A DNA stretch of 64,000 bases from Aspergillus flavus (Eukaryota; Ascomycota; Eurotiomycetes; Eurotiales; Aspergillaceae): assembly GCF_009017415.1 (NCBI RefSeq), contig NC_092409.1, forward strand, positions 372,001 through 436,000, written 5' to 3'. Position numbers and translations under genes: made by a program. Positions 33,100-46,000 of the stretch are shown here, piece after piece. The notes under the pieces are model-generated. The model did not search any database, had not been told where the DNA came from, and saw nothing but the letters and a program-made list of their open reading frames with translations. Positions within the stretch are counted from its first letter, which is position 1; every line of letters begins with the position of its first letter.

Positions 33100-36000
33100 A
33101 TTCTAATTCTTTTTTTTAACTATTTAAAAATATTGTTAATATTATTATTTTAATTATTTAATAAAGATATTTTTTTATTTTTAAAAATCTTTAATAAAAA
33201 TATATCTTTTTTTATAGAAATAGTTCTAGAAACTATTTTTAAATTAAATATCTAAAAAAATAAAACTTTCTAAAGCTTAAAAAATATTATTTAATAATTA
33301 AAAAATTAATTATAAAATAAAAAATCTTTATAAAATTATTAATAATTTAATTCTATTTTATTAATAGATAGCTATATTACTAAACTTTTTAAAAATATTT
33401 TTAAATTTACTCTCGACTTTAGATTATAATAAAAATAAAAATAGATTCTTAATTTAAAATATTTCTTTAAAAAAATAAAAAAATATTTAAAAAAAAATAA
33501 TTAAAAAATTATTATAGTATTTTTTTATATATCTTTAATTTACTAATAGTAATAGTATTAATATTTTATAAAAAAAAATTAATAAAAAAATACTAAGAAA
33601 TTATAGTAATACTTTATAAAATAGATTTTTTTATTAATTAAAAATTTAATTATTTTATAGTTTAATACTATAAATTAGTTTTAAAAAGTTTATTAATAAA
33701 AAAATTAAAATTTGAAAAAAATTTTATATTTATTTTAATTTTTTAAAATAATATTTTTTAAAATAATTAAAAAAAAAAAATATTTATTTTTTTTATAAAA
33801 TTTTTTCTAGAATTATTAAAATATATATAAAAATATTATATAAAATTTTTAAATTAATAAAATAAAATAGTAATTTTTATTATATATTATTAGAATCTTT
33901 TATATAAAAAATAAAAATAAAAATATAATATTTTTTTAAAAAAAAATAAAAATAAAAATAATAAATTAAATAAAAATAAAAAACTATAAAATATAAAAAA
34001 AAATTTAAAAAAAAATTTTAAAAAATCTAATAAAAACTTTATTAATAATAAAAAAAATTCTTTATAATACTATATAATAATAATAATTTTTATTTTATTA
34101 ATTACTATTTAAAAAAAAAAAAGCTATAATTTAATTAGCTAAAGTAAAAAAAGTAGATTTAAAATTAAAAAATAATTTAAAATTAAAATAATTTTTATTA
34201 AATTAATTTTTAATCTTTATATAAAGATTATTATATATTTCTATATTTTTATTTAATATAAAAATAATATTAAAATATTTATTAATTTAAATAATTATAT
34301 TAAAATTAATATTATTAATTATTAATTTATTAAAAATTTTTATTTTAAAAAGATTTAATTTATAGTTCTAATAATTAAAATAATTAATTATATTATTACT
34401 TTAATTTATAATATATAAAAAATATTTTTTATTATTATTAATTTTTAAAAAATTATTTAAAGCTTTACTAGACTATATATAATAATTAATAAAGATTTTT
34501 ATTTTAAAAAAAATTTAATTTTTTTATTAATAATAATTATAAATAATTTAAAAATCTATTTATTACTATAGAATTATAAATAGTAATTTAAATTTTTATT
34601 AATTAAATTAATATTAGCTTATAAATTTATAAAATTATATTAAAATTTTATTTATATCTTTATTATAGTAAAACTATTTAAAAAAATCTAATTATTAAAT
34701 AATTTAAAAAATTCTATTTTATAATATATTAATAAAATTCTACTAAAACTAAAAAAATATAAAAATATTTTTTTAAAATAAAAATTTAAAATTATATTAT
34801 TTTAAAAAATAATAGATTATATAATTAAATTTATTAATAATAAAATATTATTATATAATTCTATTTACTTTTTTTTTTAGTAAAAGCTTTAAATATTAAA
34901 ATAATATATTAATAAAAATCTAGAATATAATTAAATTAAATTTTTAAAAAATTTTATAAAAGTCTTTATTCTATTTATTTCTAAAAAAAATAATAGTTTA
35001 AAATTATATATTAATTATTAAAATTTTAATAAAATAATAGTAAAGAATTATTATCTATTATTTTTAATATTAAAAATTTTAGATTATTTAATAAATATAA
35101 AATTTTTTATTAAAATTAATATTTAAAATATATATTATTAAATCTATTTATAAAAAAAAAAATAAATAGAAAATAATATTTTATATAAAATATAATTATT
35201 TTAAATATTTAATAATATCTTTTAATTTTATAAATATATTAGCTATTTTTTAAAGCTATTTATATATAATATTATATAATATTCTAAATATTTATTATAT
35301 AGTATATCTAAATAATATTTTAATCTTTTTATTAGATTAAAAAAGCTATATAAAATATATTAAATAAATATTAAATTAATTATAAAAAGCTAATTTATAT
35401 AGAAAATTATTAAAATATATTTTTTATTAAAAATAGATTAAATTTTTAAAATATATTATATTATAAAATAATATTTTTATAGATTTTTAATAGATAAATA
35501 ATATTATATTATAAAAAGAATCTAAAAATTATTATAATATATAAAGTTTTTTAAAATTTTATAATTTTTATTAATAATTTATTTAAAATTATTTTTAAAT
35601 TACTTTATTTTTTATTTTTTTAATAAAAAGATTAAAAAATAAATAAAAATCTAAATTAGTTAAATTTATTTTTATAGAAAAATTAGTATTTTAATATTTT
35701 ATTATTATTTTTTAATTAGCGTTTTTTTTATATTATTTTAATTTTTAATAATCTATTTAAATTAAAATTAATACTTTAAATAAAAAAATAGTAAAAATTA
35801 TATTTTAATTAAATAAAAATAGAGTCTACTATTTTATAATAATTTAGTTATAAAAATTTAGTAAAATAGAGTTAAATTATAATATTTTTAATTAAAAACT
35901 ATATACTATTATTTATTTATTTAAATATTAATAATAATATTTTAAAAATTTAATATATATTATTAAAATTTTTATTAATTATTTAAATTTATAGATTTTT

Positions 36001-39000
36001 ATAAAATAAATTAAATTAAATAAATATTAAATATAATAGTTTATATTTCTAATTTTTTTTAATTTTATAATTAAATATTAAACTAGAAAATTAAATTTAA
36101 CTAATAGATTTTTTTAAAAATTAAAAAAAATCTTAGAATATACTTTAGATATAAAATTAATATTATTATTTATATAATAATTTATTAATATAGAATTTTT
36201 ATAGATTAAAAATTTATTATAAAAAAAAATCTAGTTTAAATTTAATAAAATATTTTTATAAAAAAGTTTTAAATTTAATATTTATATAATAATAAGTTTT
36301 AAAAATTATAGAATTAATATAGAAATAATTAACTAAATTATCTAGAAAAAGTTAAATTAAAATTAATTTATTTTTAAATTTTAAGTATAATATACTTATA
36401 TCTCTAAAAAAATATATATTATTAAAATTTAAAAAAATTTAAAAGATTTTATAAAATAAATATAATTTAAAGATTTAAAAATTTAATAATAAAAAATTAT
36501 TATAAAATAAAGATTTATAAAAAATAAAAATTAAAATATTATTTTTAATAAATTAATTAAATTTAAAAATTAATTATATATTTTTTTAAAAAAGAATTTA
36601 TAATAGATTTTAATTAATCTATATTATAATAATTCTTTTATAGATTATTTTAAAAAAAATTATATAAAAATTCTATTTAAATATAAATTTTATTAAATAA
36701 ATTTTTAATAAAATATTATAAATTATATAGTAAAATATCTAGTATATTAAAAAATAGTAATTTTAAAATATTATTTCTATAGAATTTTAGAATTATTATT
36801 AATTCTATTTAAATCTTTTATAAAATTATTAATAGATTTTATAATAGAGTTATTAAAAATAATATTTAAAAATAAAATTATTAATTTAATATAAATAGTA
36901 ATTAATTAATTTTTTAAATAATTACTATTTTTTTTTATTTTAATAATAATTAATATAATAAAACTTATTAAATTATTTTATAATTATATAGAATTATAAT
37001 TTAGATTATTAAATAATATTATATTTAATAAAAAATTAATTTTTATTAATAAATTTTAATTAAATCTTTACTATTTTAACTATATAAAATTTAAATTATT
37101 AATAATATTTTATTTATAAATTAATAATTAAATAAAATATATAAATTAAATATTAAAATATTATTTTAAATATTTTATTAATAAAAAATAAATAAATTAA
37201 TTAAATTTATTTTTAATAGTAAAATTTATATATAATAATATTTAAAATATAATTATTAAACTATTATTATTTTAAATTCTATTTAATTATTTATTAAATT
37301 TTTAATTATATATTAAAAATAATACTTTTTTAAAAAAAATTTTAATAATATAATATTATATTAAAAAATTAATAAAAATTTATAAAAATTTAATAGAATA
37401 TTAATAAAATATAATAGAATTTTAAAAAAAATATTTTAATAAATATTATTAAATAAAATTATTTAAATAAAATAATTTTATATAATTATTAATCTAGAAT
37501 ATTAAATTAAAAATTTTAATTTAAAAACTAGTATTAAAATATATTAAATTATTTTAAATATTAAATATTATAAAAAAATAAATATATTAATTTAATTTAT
37601 TTAATAAATATAATTAAATTTATAATATATTCTATTTTTTATTACTAAAATTATAAATATTATATTATTAAAATAATATTAATTTATTATTAATATTTAA
37701 TTTTAATAATAATAATAAATAGAAAATAAAAAAAATTAAAAAAAAATAAATTTTTAAAAAAAAAATTTAATATTTAGTAAAATAAATAAAATAATTATTA
37801 AAATATAATTAATAGATTTTTAAAAAAAATATAGTAAATATAAAAAAAAATCTATAATTTTAAATAAAAAAATTAATAATATATTTAAAAATTAATATAA
37901 TATTAATATAGCTATAATAAATATTTAATAAATAAATAATAATTATAAAAAAATATATTAACTCTATATATATTAAAAAACTTTATTATTAATTAAAATA
38001 TAAAAAATTTATTAATCTATTTTAAAATTACTATTAAAATAGAAAAATAAAGATATTAAAATATTAATTAATTATTATATTAAATTATTATAAAAGTAAT
38101 AGAAAAAATATTAAATATAATATTTTAATATTTCTATTAATTTTTCTCTATATTTTTTTAATTAAAATATTTATAAATTATTTACTTTATATAATAGATA
38201 AAATTTTAAATAATTATTTATTAAAATATATAATTAATATTAAATTCTTTAAATTAAAATTAATAATTTTTTATATACTATTTATAAGTCTTTATATTAT
38301 TTTAAAAAAATAATAAATCTAATTATTATTTAAAAATATTAATATAATAATTTATATTTTTATAATAGTTAATAATAATTTACTATAGAATTATTAAAAA
38401 AAAAGTTTTAAATTAATTTATTAATATATATTTTAAATTTTTTAGTTTTTTTAATAATTAAATAAAATTTTTTTTAATAAATTAATTTTATTCTATTAAA
38501 AATATAATATAATATAATATAAGCTTAAGTAATTAATTTCTATATTTTTAAATTAAATATAATTTATTTTTTATTTTTATTTTAGAAAATAGTCTTTATT
38601 TATTTTAATATATAATATAAATTATATATATTATCTAATATATTTTAAAAAATTTTTATAAATTAATAATAAATAATATACTAGATAAAGAAATATATCT
38701 AATTATAATTAATATTTTAATTATTATATTATTTATATAATATTAATATTATATTATTAAATTTATAATTAATTATAAATAATTTATTTTTTTTATATTT
38801 TTTATTTTTAATAATAGTTTTTAAATAATATAGATATTATAAAATAGAGAAAATAACTAGAATATTAATAATTTTTTTATAGTAAAATATAATAATATTA
38901 ATAAAAAAATATAAAAAAATAATTAGATTTAAAATATAAAAAAAGAAAAAACTTATAATATATAAAAAAGATATTATAGAATAAAAAAAAATAAAATATA

Positions 39001-39205
39001 AAAATAGTAAAAAGAAATTTATTTAATATTTTATTAATATTAATATTATTATTATAAATAATTATTATTTATTTAATAATAATTTATATAGAATTAATAT
39101 TTTTATATAGAATATTTAATATACTTTTAAAATATTAACTATTTAATATAAATAATATATTAATTATTATTTAAAAATAATTAATCTAGAAAAAAAGAGT
39201 ATAAT

Positions 39206-39526
39206 TATTATAAAAATAATAATAATTATATAAAATAATTATATAGTATATTCTATTCTAAATATATAAATATTTTAGTAATTAAATAGTATTTTTAATA
39301 TCTATATCTATTATTTTTCTAATAATATATAGTAGCTCTATTAGAAGAATTAATTATTATATATAGAGAATTTTAAAGATCTTTAACTATAAATTAATAC
39401 TATAATTATTAGTAGAAAATTAAGAATTAATCTTTTATCTCTAGTATCTATTATCTAGTGCTTTGCCCACGTATCCTTATCTAGTTAATAGATTCTCTAC
39501 CCTGACTAGTAGATATTCCTCTGACA
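39206..39526. repeat. Right LTR of the RIP-mutated retrotransposon
   Basis: 321 bases, aligned without gaps to the left LTR. Here the inner end is nearly pure A/T and the outer ~90 bases keep C and G (ctagtgctttgcccacgtat region), the mirror of the left copy. It ends ctgaca and is followed by gtaat. Confidence 0.92.
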
Positions 39527-39531
39527 GTAAT

Positions 39532-39810
39532 GTTATGGTCATACTGTTAGTCAATTTATTTAATAATAGATAAAGTCTTCAATAGTTATAAAGTAGTTGT
39601 TATTCCCTTATATAGATATTCTATTAATTATTTAAAAATATAGATAATATTAGAGTGGTACGGGTAACCCGACAAACCCGACCCGAACCCGCCCCAACCC
39701 GGCTCCCGGTTCGAGTCGGGTTCTAGAGCCAAAACCTGACCCTAAATCTAGAAAACCCTCCCCGACCCGAAAAAGGTTGTGTGATCTAAAAATCCAGATT
39801 TTCTAATATA
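39532..39810. other. Flank with GC-rich cccgaccc block
   Basis: Between the retrotransposon and the next element is a GC-rich island at about 39655-39775 built of acccgacc/acccgaacc words (start gtggtacgggtaacccgac). A related-looking block is at about 17911-17985. It could be the end of a hAT-type transposon that escaped mutation; no partner end was identified. Confidence 0.35.
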
Positions 39811-39854
39811 ACGTAATCGGTAAGTGAGCTGCATATGCAAGCGAGCTGTGCACC
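39811..39854 (+). repeat. Left inverted terminal repeat
   Basis: 44 bases starting acgtaatcggtaagtgagct; matches the reverse complement of 41641-41684 except for a few C/T or G/A differences. Confidence 0.88.
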
Positions 39855-41640
39855 TAACATATTTTCTACGTGTCTTAATTTCTTAGAGAATTAAAATATT
39901 GGCTATATTACTAAAAATGTCTAAATTATTAAAATTACGCGTTGAATAGAAAGGCCAGATTCTATTAGCTATATTAATTCTAAAAAAAAATAAATTTAGT
40001 AGTCTTAGAAAGGCCGCTAATATATTTAATCTTTTTAAATCTATTTTATATAGTTATTTAAAAAAGGCTTTTTTTAGAGACGAGCAATATACTAATAGTT
40101 ATAAAATAACTATTAATAAAAAGAAATTGCTTAAAGAATAAATTCTTTTACTAGATAAGTATAGAGTATTTTTTTAGTCTATATATATATAAAAAATAGC
40201 TAATATTTTATTTTTAAAGTATAATACTATCTCTTTTTTTTATTACTATAAAAAAGAAATAGATATATAATTTTATTAAATATATATCTAAATTTAAAAT
40301 CTATTTTATATATTACTATAACTATTAATATACTAAGATAGAGAATTCTAAGATTTTAAATATTTAGTTTAAATAAATAAATAAAATTATTTAAAAGTAT
40401 AGTATAGTTTTAAATAATATCTATAATTTTAATAAAATAAGATTTATAATAGATTTAATAGTTGTAGCTAAAGTTATTACTAGATCTAATATACTAAAAA
40501 AACTATTTTTATTATAGTTAAAGAATTAGAAATAGATTATTATTATAGAATATATTAGTTTTAATAAATAGATTTTATTTTTTTATATTATCTTTAAAAA
40601 TAAAATATATATAGAGATCTAGTATAAGAATAATAAAATTCTTTTTAATTAAAGAATAGAGATTAGTTTTAATAGTTAAATAAATAATAAAATTAATCTA
40701 TATTAGCTATAGAATTATTTTATATCTTATATTATTAATTAATCTATAGAAAAATATTATTTATTTATTCTAAATAGTTATAATAGTTATTTAATATTTT
40801 AATTTAATTAAATTTATATAAAGAATAATATTATATTAATCTATATATCTATATATATTTTTTATAAATTTTAGTTATTTAATATTACTATTTTTTTACT
40901 ATTAAAAGATTTATATAAAGATCTAATTAAATTTAAAATATATTATAGATTTAATTATATTAATAAATTTAATTTTTTAAAGATATATTTTTAGATCTAT
41001 ATAATAATCTTTATTAATAATAATATCTATAGTATTTTTAGAGCTACTAGTTTAGTTTTTTTAAATTTTAAATATATTTTTTCTTAACTAATAGTTTAGT
41101 TTAAAATCTCTATATTTTTAGATAATAAATCTAGTAATTAAAATAGTTTAGTATTTAAAATATTTTATATAATTAAATAATTAAAAAAATTAGAATCTAT
41201 ATTTATAAAATTATTTAAAAATTAATTTTATAGTTTTAATTTATTTATTAAAATTAGTTTAAATTAATTAATTAAAAATATTAAATAAACTATAAATAAT
41301 ATAATAATATTAAAATATTAATTAAAATAATATTAAACTATATATAAAAATTAGCTTAAAAAGTAAAAGTATTTTATTAAATAGATTATTTTTAAAGAAG
41401 ATATATTAATATTTAAAATCTAAATCTTTATTAAATATTAAAATTAAATAGATAAAGCTATATAGATAGATAGATCTCTATTTATTAAATTAGATTTTAG
41501 ATATACTCTATTTAAATATTTTAACTATAGTATATAAAGTTATAAAATTATATATTATCTAAATTAATAGAACTACTTATTTTTATATAGAAATTAGAAT
41601 TTATAGTATTTTAATTATTTTAAATTTCTATATAGCGGTT

Positions 41641-41684
41641 GGTGCGCAGCTCGCTTGCGTGCGCAGCTCGCTTATCGATTACGT
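41641..41684 (-). repeat. Right inverted terminal repeat
   Basis: 44 bases ending cgcttatcgattacgt; retains more CpG than the left copy and includes two copies of the word gcgcagctcgctt. Confidence 0.88.
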
Positions 41685-41686
41685 TA

Positions 41687-42175
41687 AATATATATATATT
41701 ATATAAGCCAGCGGCCCGCCAGCGGCTCGCTTACGCGGGACCTAGTTGCCTAAGACAACCGCCGTTACAAAAAAATATTAAAGATATATATAGCTTTATA
41801 AATTAAGTTAATTTCTTATTTTTTAATAGTAGAGATTATAAATAGAACTCTGTCTTTCTTTTCTACTAATTCTTTTAAATTTTTCAACGCTTTTAGTAGT
41901 ATAGTTAATAATTAAATTAAATAGACTTTTTTACTACGGTTAAAACGCGTGGGGTGAAACGCTCGGTTACATGGAACGCGCTCACTTTCCAATTATGTTA
42001 ACCAATTAATGAATGTTGTAGCTCTTAGAATAAAGACCCCGCAAAAAGGCGGTGAGTTACCCCTCGGCCATTTATCCTCTTGTTATCATCATTGTGGCTA
42101 GTTGTTACTAGTTGTTACTATTCGGCTTCTTCATACCTATTCTAGGCTAATTTCCAAGCAAGCTACGACTATGTA
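41687..42175. other. Flank of the F-box/ankyrin gene
   Basis: No gene. It contains a GC-rich patch (ccagcggcccgccagcggct, 41709-41728) that may be another transposon end, and the promoter side of the F-box/ankyrin gene from about 41930. Confidence 0.4.
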
Positions 42176-42649
42176 ATGGCGTTTCTTCGTTTGCCAGATG
42201 AATTGCTGCTATCTGTTGTGAGCTACTTGACCCTGCAGAGGGAAATAAATTCTTTTGCTCGAACCAATGCCCGTTTATACAATCTTCTCAATACCTATCT
42301 CTATAGATATAATGTGGAGCAAAATAAAAGCTCTGCTCTTCTGTGGGCTGCAAAGAACGGACAGGAGGAAACAGCCAAGAAGTCGATAGCGGAAGGAGCC
42401 AATGTTCAACTTGTGTCTGAATTAAACCGGACTCCGCTTTCATGGGCAGCCTGGAATGGGAATGAGACGGTGGTTAAGTTGCTTCTCGCAACGGATGGCG
42501 TCGATCCAAACCCTCCAAGCTCAGGAGGAGAGACTCCGCTATCGCTGGCGGCTTGGAACGGTCACGAGGAGGTAGTAAAGCTACTTCTTGCGACACAGGG
42601 AGTTAAACCAGACTCCAGAACGTCAAGGGGAGAGACCTCATTATCTTTA
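42176..42649 (+). pseudogene. F-box/ankyrin gene, 5' part, split by transposon
   Basis: The frame starts MAFLRLPDELLLSVVSYL, an F-box-type entry (LPDELL...SYL, about residues 5-45), and continues into ankyrin repeats (ALLWAAKNGQEETAKKSI, TPLSWAAWNGNETVVKLLL, TPLSLAAWNGHEEVVKLLL, then SRGETSLSL). At 42650 the inverted repeat of a transposon begins; the frame runs on into transposon sequence and stops at 42814, giving a chimeric tail of 54 unrelated residues. The missing rest of the interrupted repeat is found at 48459, in the same phase after one TA copy. The truncated 212-residue product could still be made, but the repeat array is cut to fewer than four units. F-box/ankyrin proteins are usually substrate adaptors of SCF ubiquitin ligases. 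Confidence 0.85.
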
Positions 42650-42715
42650 CAGGCAAGTGCAAAACCAGCCTCACCACTTCACACACATAGGTTCCTTATG
42701 GGCCCCACCGCCAAG
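42650..42715 (+). repeat. Left terminal inverted repeat of the NLR-carrying element
   Basis: Starts caggcaagtgcaaaaccagc and reaches the shared word ccaccgccaag at about 42705-42715. In the first 30 bases 26 agree with the right end. Confidence 0.87.
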
Positions 42716-43041
42716 ACGCTATCTCGAGAAATAGGTGCGATTCAGACGAGTATGATTTGTACTCACTTATATCAATTCAGACAGTATAATATTTCAAATG
42801 ACAGATCTGCATAGCATTATTCATGTAGTGGTGCCCTGAACACCATTGTTTTCTTAGGAAAACGTGTGGACGCGGAGTTATCCTGTACTAGAAATGGACG
42901 GTGGTAAGATCGCCACTCTTTCGATCTTGAGAGTACATTTCACCAACATCATAGGCTTATGTAAGTTTTCTTCTGGTGAAGCCCTTCTTTCACAAATAAT
43001 TTTCAAAAAGAAGGAGCAAAAATGGGACTAAGTGACAGCTG

Positions 43042-46000
43042 CTATATACGAAATGCTATAAAAGAAACTCGCCCTGATGCGTGTCCTAGGGCTATCAAGT
43101 TGCCATGAATCGCAAAAGAGGTAGGTCGGAATTCAGTGGGAAGCCACAGTACATTACTTCCATTCAGCTGTATCCACTGCCTTTCCTTGTCGAAGATATC
43201 CAAATCCACATTGGTCAAATTAGGTGCATGATTTTCCCACCCGAATTGAACATCAAGGGAGCCTAAATTTGTCCATATATATGAACCATCCGGGGCAAAT
43301 TCAAGGTAATGGACAAGTCCGTTGACATTTAAAGTCTGTAGCAGCGCTCCCGTCGCTATGTTCCAGAGGCGCACTGTCTGATCATGTGAGCCAGTCGCCA
43401 GCAGCCGGCCGTCGGGAGAGAAGGCCACCGAATGAATTCGATCCGAATGACCGTTAAAAGTTTGCTGCGGTGCTCCTGCCGCTAGGTCCCAAAAACGCAC
43501 TATACTATCCCTGGAGCCGGACGCGACCAGCTGGCCGTGGGGCGAGAAGGCTACCGACCGGATCGCGCCTGACTGAACAAGGGTTTGCTGGAGTGCACCC
43601 GTCTCTGTGTCCCAGAGGCGCATCGTTTTATCGGTAGATCCAGATACCACCAAATAGCTATTGGGCGAGAAGGTTACTGACTGTATGGCATTTAAATGGC
43701 CGTTGAAAGTTTTCTGGAGTTTGCCCGTTACCGTATCCCAGAGACGAACTGTCCTATCTTCGGAGCCGGATGCTAGCAGCCGGCCGTTAGGCGAGAAGAC
43801 TACTGACCGGATCCCACCTAAGTGGCCCGTAAGAGTTCGCTGGAGGGCACCCTTCACTACCTCCCAGAGGCAAATTATGTTGTCTTCGGAGCCGGATGAT
43901 AGCAACCGGCCATCGGGCGAGAAGACGACAGACAAAACCCTACTCGAATGACCCTTGAGTATCTGCTGGAGGGCACCCGTCTCTGTATCCCAGAGACGGA
44001 CCGTTCTATCTGTAGATCCGGATACTAGTAACTGGCCATTTGGCGAGAAGGCCACTGACTGTACGGTACCTAGATGGCCCTCGATAGTTTTCTGGAGTTC
44101 GCCCGTTACTGTATCCCAGAGACGAACTGTCCTATCTTCGGAGCCGGATGCCAACAGCCGGCCGTTAGGTAAGAAGGCCACCGAATGAATTCGATCCGAA
44201 TGACCGTTAAGAGTTTGCTGGTATGTGCCCGTTGCTGTGTCCCAGAGACGAACTGTCATATCTTCGGAGCCCGACGCTAGCAGCCGGCCATCGGATGAGA
44301 AGGCCACCGAGTTGACCGGTTGTGAGTGGCCTTCAAGTGCCTGTAATTCTGCACTCCATCTTTCCTCAACTTGTGGGAACTGGCAGATCCAACTAGGACC
44401 CTCCGACCGGAGCTGTCTACGGATTATTGCCGTTCGAGGTGCAAATACCAGTCCTGCGCAATAAATTTGTAGTGGTGCTTCATCGACTATCTGGCGATTT
44501 TTCAAAAGAAAGCGCTTTGCATCGTGAAGAAAGTCCCAAATTGCGGGGGACTCGTTGCCCTACAGCTGTCAGTTCAGGTCATCTATGACTATCTTCTGAA
44601 CATACCGATATGCCTGTTTGGAGGGTATCAAGGATACCAAGTATTTCCGACGTAAGGCCCAGTAGGCTCATGGCTTCCACCCAGTGCAAAAAATGCGTCT
44701 GAAGGAATAAGAATGCATCATGCATCACGTTATTCAAATTTCGGCATTGAATAAGATGATGAGCCCAATATTGGCAGGCGTACTGCAATGCATCAGGAAG
44801 GCAGTCATCGATTTTCCGACGATCAATCTCCGCATGATGTGTTCCATCACTTGGCAGTGCACATATATTTTTTCGGAGACCCCCGCACGCAGAAAGGCAT
44901 TTCAAGGTCAACTCGTAGTGCATCTCTTTTGAGTCCAATCCGAAGGGACTTTTCTCGCGGGTTTCGCGATCAAGGAGATAGTCTCGGAAGGATAGATGGA
45001 ACAGTCGCACTGGCTGAGTCGGATCTTTTGATATGTTTAGCACTGAATGTAGCAAGCCCAGTCTCCGGTCAATGTGTTCTTTAGGCATTCCAATAAACTG
45101 TGAAAGAGAGATGACTGAGAGTGGACTCTCAAGCATCACGATGGTGCCAACAATTTCTCGAAACTCATGGACTAGTATCCTCTCCTTCCGTTTGGTTTGC
45201 CCTGTAAGAAGCCGATTGATTACAGGGAAATATGTCGCATTGAACTCAGATCCATCGTTCTCCTGTGCAAGGATCTCTACCAGACTCTCATTTGGGTCCC
45301 ATTGAGGGTCCTCAAATATACGGCAGGCAGTAGCGGCGAAAATGAATAATGGAACAGATAAAGTCACGAGACTGCGGAAATTAGCATCTCCAGGCCAGTT
45401 GTTAGCCAGAGAACGAGCTTTCCGAATCTCGGACAGTCGGGAATCCAAGAACAAGGATATGTCATGTTGTACATCTGGTTCAGGAACGTCATGGAGAATC
45501 AGGTCTTCATGCTCGCAGCTTGTGATCTTTGAGAATTCTTGAAGAATAGTCCATTCGGGCCTACTCGTTAGAAAGACTCGCAGATACACAGCTTTTGACT
45601 TGCGCAGCTGGGGTAATAACCGGAGAACGATTCGCATCTCCTCATCCCGTTCGCCTTCGTCCAACGCGTCTATCACTATCACCATAGTTCGAGTCTGAGA
45701 ATCGGTCGATTTTAAACTCAGTAATGGGTGAAGGAGTAGTTTATCGAATTGCTCTTTGAGTGATTTGCCCGCAATGTCGGGTTCATCGTTGATGGTTTGT
45801 TGGATAGCCGGGATCAGCTGAGGGGTAGAAATGATCAGTTGCCTAGCGATTGTTTGAAAAAGCTTCATGGCGTTTCCTCGGTCTGCTTCACCCCTTTTAA
45901 AAAAGAAGCTAGCGCCTAGAACCTTTGCCTGTTGGAAGTTTTTTGCCACTGTTCGGGCGATTGTTGATTTTCCTGTTCCAGCCCTACCATTCAGCCAGAA

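Larger units (their letters stand above)
32779..39526. mobile_element. RIP-mutated LTR retrotransposon
   Basis: The 6748-bp element has direct LTRs at 32779-33099 and 39206-39526 with a constant offset of 6427 bases and no indel. A perfect 5-bp target duplication, gtaat, is at 32774-32778 and 39527-39531. LTR ends fit TG...CA after C-to-T change (ta...ta on the left copy, ta...ca on the right). The interior (about 33100-39205) is nearly all A and T; the few remaining C are almost always before T and the few G after A, meaning that CpA, CpC and CpG have been removed, as RIP does. No gag-pol frame can be read. Strand cannot be fixed. Length and structure fit an originally full-length Ty3- or Ty1-type element; the superfamily is not readable. 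Confidence 0.92.
39811..41684. mobile_element. Decayed Tc1/pogo (Fot1-like) DNA transposon
   Basis: A 1874-bp element with inverted terminal repeats of 44 bases at 39811-39854 and 41641-41684, both starting acgtaatcg when read inward, and flanked by TA at 39809-39810 and 41685-41686. The acgtaatc terminus, TA target and size of about 1.9 kb fit fungal pogo/Fot1-type elements (the Aspergillus Tan1/Vader termini begin the same way, from memory). The interior is AT-rich with C and G lost, so the transposase frame is unreadable. Differences between repeats are mostly G-to-A in the left copy (gtgag for gcgag, catatgc for cgcacgc). Confidence 0.85.

Noticed and set aside
33100..39205. Possible direct-repeat array or CRISPR-like pattern in the AT-rich core
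   Set aside because: Short A/T words recur by composition only; there is no constant repeat and spacer spacing, and the organism is a eukaryote.
33100..39205. Mitochondrial DNA insertion as explanation of the A/T-rich block
   Set aside because: Direct LTRs, target duplication and gradient of C/G at the edges show a retrotransposon changed by RIP.
43661..44464. Three plus-strand frames (43661-43951, 43955-44188, 44225-44464) with repeated QRRTVLSSEPDASSRP-like words
   Set aside because: They are the reverse strand of the WD40 repeats; their periodicity comes from the true gene.
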